Assembly: GCA_022511505.1 (NCBI GenBank) | Contig: JAFLTK010000165.1 | Coordinates: 1-6,646 of the forward strand | Origin: Muribaculaceae bacterium | Lineage (GTDB): Bacteria; Bacteroidota; Bacteroidia; Bacteroidales; Muribaculaceae | Direction of reading: 5' to 3' | DNA length: 6,646 bases | Part shown: positions 5,990-6,646 of the stretch, piece by piece | Numbering within the stretch: the stretch's first letter is position 1 | Layout of the letters: each line of letters begins with the position of its first letter | Position numbers and translations under genes: made by a program | The notes under the pieces: model-generated | What the model saw: the letters and a program-made list of their open reading frames with translations, nothing else | What the model was told of the DNA's origin: nothing | Database searches by the model: none

Positions 5990-6063
5990 GGGGTCGTCTC
6001 AAAAGGATAAAATTTTGTGGACGCGATTGAGCTCGTTCCTGATAGCCATGTTTTGGGACACCC
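5990..6063 (-). mobile_element. Internally deleted insertion sequence or MITE-like remnant
   Basis: The left end reads GGGGTCGTCTCAAAA (5990-6004). The right end, on the minus strand, reads GGGTGTCCCAAAA (6063 to 6051); these match as imperfect terminal inverted repeats with one gap and one mismatch. Between them the minus strand encodes MAIRNELNRVHKILSF and a TGA at 5999-6001 (start 6049), with the stop lying inside the left inverted repeat. A transposase reading frame ending inside its own terminal repeat is a common arrangement in DDE insertion sequences, so this looks like an element that has lost almost all of its transposase gene. The family (IS1182- or IS5-like) is a guess. No clear target-site duplication is seen. 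It sits 7 nt downstream of the racemase stop codon. Confidence 0.6.
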
Positions 6064-6070
6064 TATTGAA

Positions 6071-6646
6071 TCATTGCTGGTAATAGACGCGCTTGACGCG
6101 GGTTGAAACCGAGGTAAGGACCTCGTAGGGGATTGTATCAAGAATGGAGGCGATTGCGGCGGGTGGCAGATCGGGGCCGAATATCTCAACGCGGTCGCCC
6201 TCGTGGCAGTCGACATCTGTGACGTCAATCATGCAGAGGTCCATACAGATGTTGCCGACCGTAGGACACAAATGGCCATTGACGAGCATCGAGGCGTTAC
6301 CGTTGCCAAGGTGACGACTGTAGCCGTCGGCATATCCAACGGGGATTGTAGCGATGCGGCTGTCACGCTTGAGCACACCGCGGCGATTGTAGCCTATAGT
6401 TGTCCCGGCCGGCCAGTTGCGTATTGAGATAATGACCGATTCCAGTTTTGAAACAAGTCGCAAGCCGTCCTGTGAACCGTCGTTCATCGTGGGGACACCA
6501 TAGAGGCAAATGCCGAGCCGCACGAGGTCGAGATGGTGGTCGGGAAATCGTGTTATTCCGGTCGAGTTAAGTATGTGCCTGAGAATGTGGTGGTTGTATC
6601 CTTGTTGAAGATAGTCGCAACAACGGTCGAATATCTCGAGTTGCAT
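6071..6646 (-). CDS. alr: Alanine racemase C-terminal part, probably of a MurF-Alr fusion
   Basis: The last 191 codons of a PLP-dependent alanine racemase, which makes D-alanine for peptidoglycan; the gene runs off the right edge, and the Met at 6646 is probably internal. Visible motifs, numbered from that Met: HILNSTGITRFP (24-35) and LVRLGICLYG (41-50) at the end of the PLP-barrel domain; IGYNRRG (84-90); IPVGYADGY (101-109) with the catalytic tyrosine Tyr105; and NICMDLCMIDVTD (132-144), the Met-Asp substrate-binding motif. It ends in LTSVSTRVKRVYYQQ. This ending and the NICMD variant are what I know from the Bacteroidota protein in which Alr is fused behind the ligase MurF; the fused N-terminal half would lie outside the window, so the fusion is inference. 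All key residues expected in this part are present. Its stop (6071-6073) is followed almost at once by the mobile-element remnant. Confidence 0.92.
   Translation of the reverse strand: MQLEIFDRCCDYLQQGYNHHILRHILNSTGITRFPDHHLDLVRLGICLYGVPTMNDGSQDGLRLVSKLESVIISIRNWPAGTTIGYNRRGVLKRDSRIATIPVGYADGYSRHLGNGNASMLVNGHLCPTVGNICMDLCMIDVTDVDCHEGDRVEIFGPDLPPAAIASILDTIPYEVLTSVSTRVKRVYYQQ

Noticed and set aside
5983..6228. Minus-strand 81-codon frame overlapping the racemase
   Set aside because: It is out of frame with an intact, motif-rich racemase domain, its product has low-complexity Ser/Pro/Thr composition, and it shows no recognisable domain.

Overview
The window looks like a chromosomal segment of a gut-type Bacteroidota bacterium of the order Bacteroidales; Muribaculaceae or a close relative is my guess, not a demonstrated placement. 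The signs are promoters with the Bacteroidota pattern (TTG, about 20 bp, TAnnTTTG), the near absence of Shine-Dalgarno sequences, a lipoprotein plus DUF5723-like outer-membrane protein pair, an alanine racemase C-terminus of the type usually fused to MurF in this phylum, and a single-chain MsrA-MsrB.

Layout. At the left edge is the N-terminus of a minus-strand gene (1-59), apparently a membrane protein. A compact divergent promoter region (about 99-153) separates it from a plus-strand ZIP-family metal transporter (189-974). A small hairpin and an unusual G-free A/C-rich leader follow, then a plus-strand fused methionine sulfoxide reductase msrAB (1099-2049). Downstream of msrAB lies the most unusual part. 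A small AT-rich cassette with a winged-helix DNA-binding protein (minus, 2166-2480) is bracketed by two nearly identical direct repeats of 64 and 60 bp (2071-2134 and 2590-2649). Each repeat contains a perfect 12-bp inverted repeat. Inside the 5' part of the cassette gene are two tandem 30-nt units, each a palindrome, that differ by a compensating base-pair change.

The right half is a minus-strand two-gene operon. A 578-residue lipoprotein of unknown function (4055-5791) is followed 29 bp later by a 458-residue outer-membrane beta-barrel-like protein (2649-4025), both driven by a clear Bacteroidota promoter at 5838-5868. Between that promoter and the racemase gene is a roughly 74-bp element with imperfect terminal inverted repeats. 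It encodes what looks like a transposase C-terminal tail, so it is probably an internally deleted insertion sequence or MITE (5990-6063). The right edge holds the last 191 codons of an alanine racemase domain (minus, 6071-6646).

The genes do not form one pathway. They are a metal transporter, a protein-repair enzyme, a cell-envelope operon and a peptidoglycan-precursor enzyme, with two separate traces of mobile or repetitive DNA between them. No CRISPR array, tRNA or rRNA was seen. The best candidates for something undescribed are the repeat-bracketed regulator cassette and its internal covarying palindromes.
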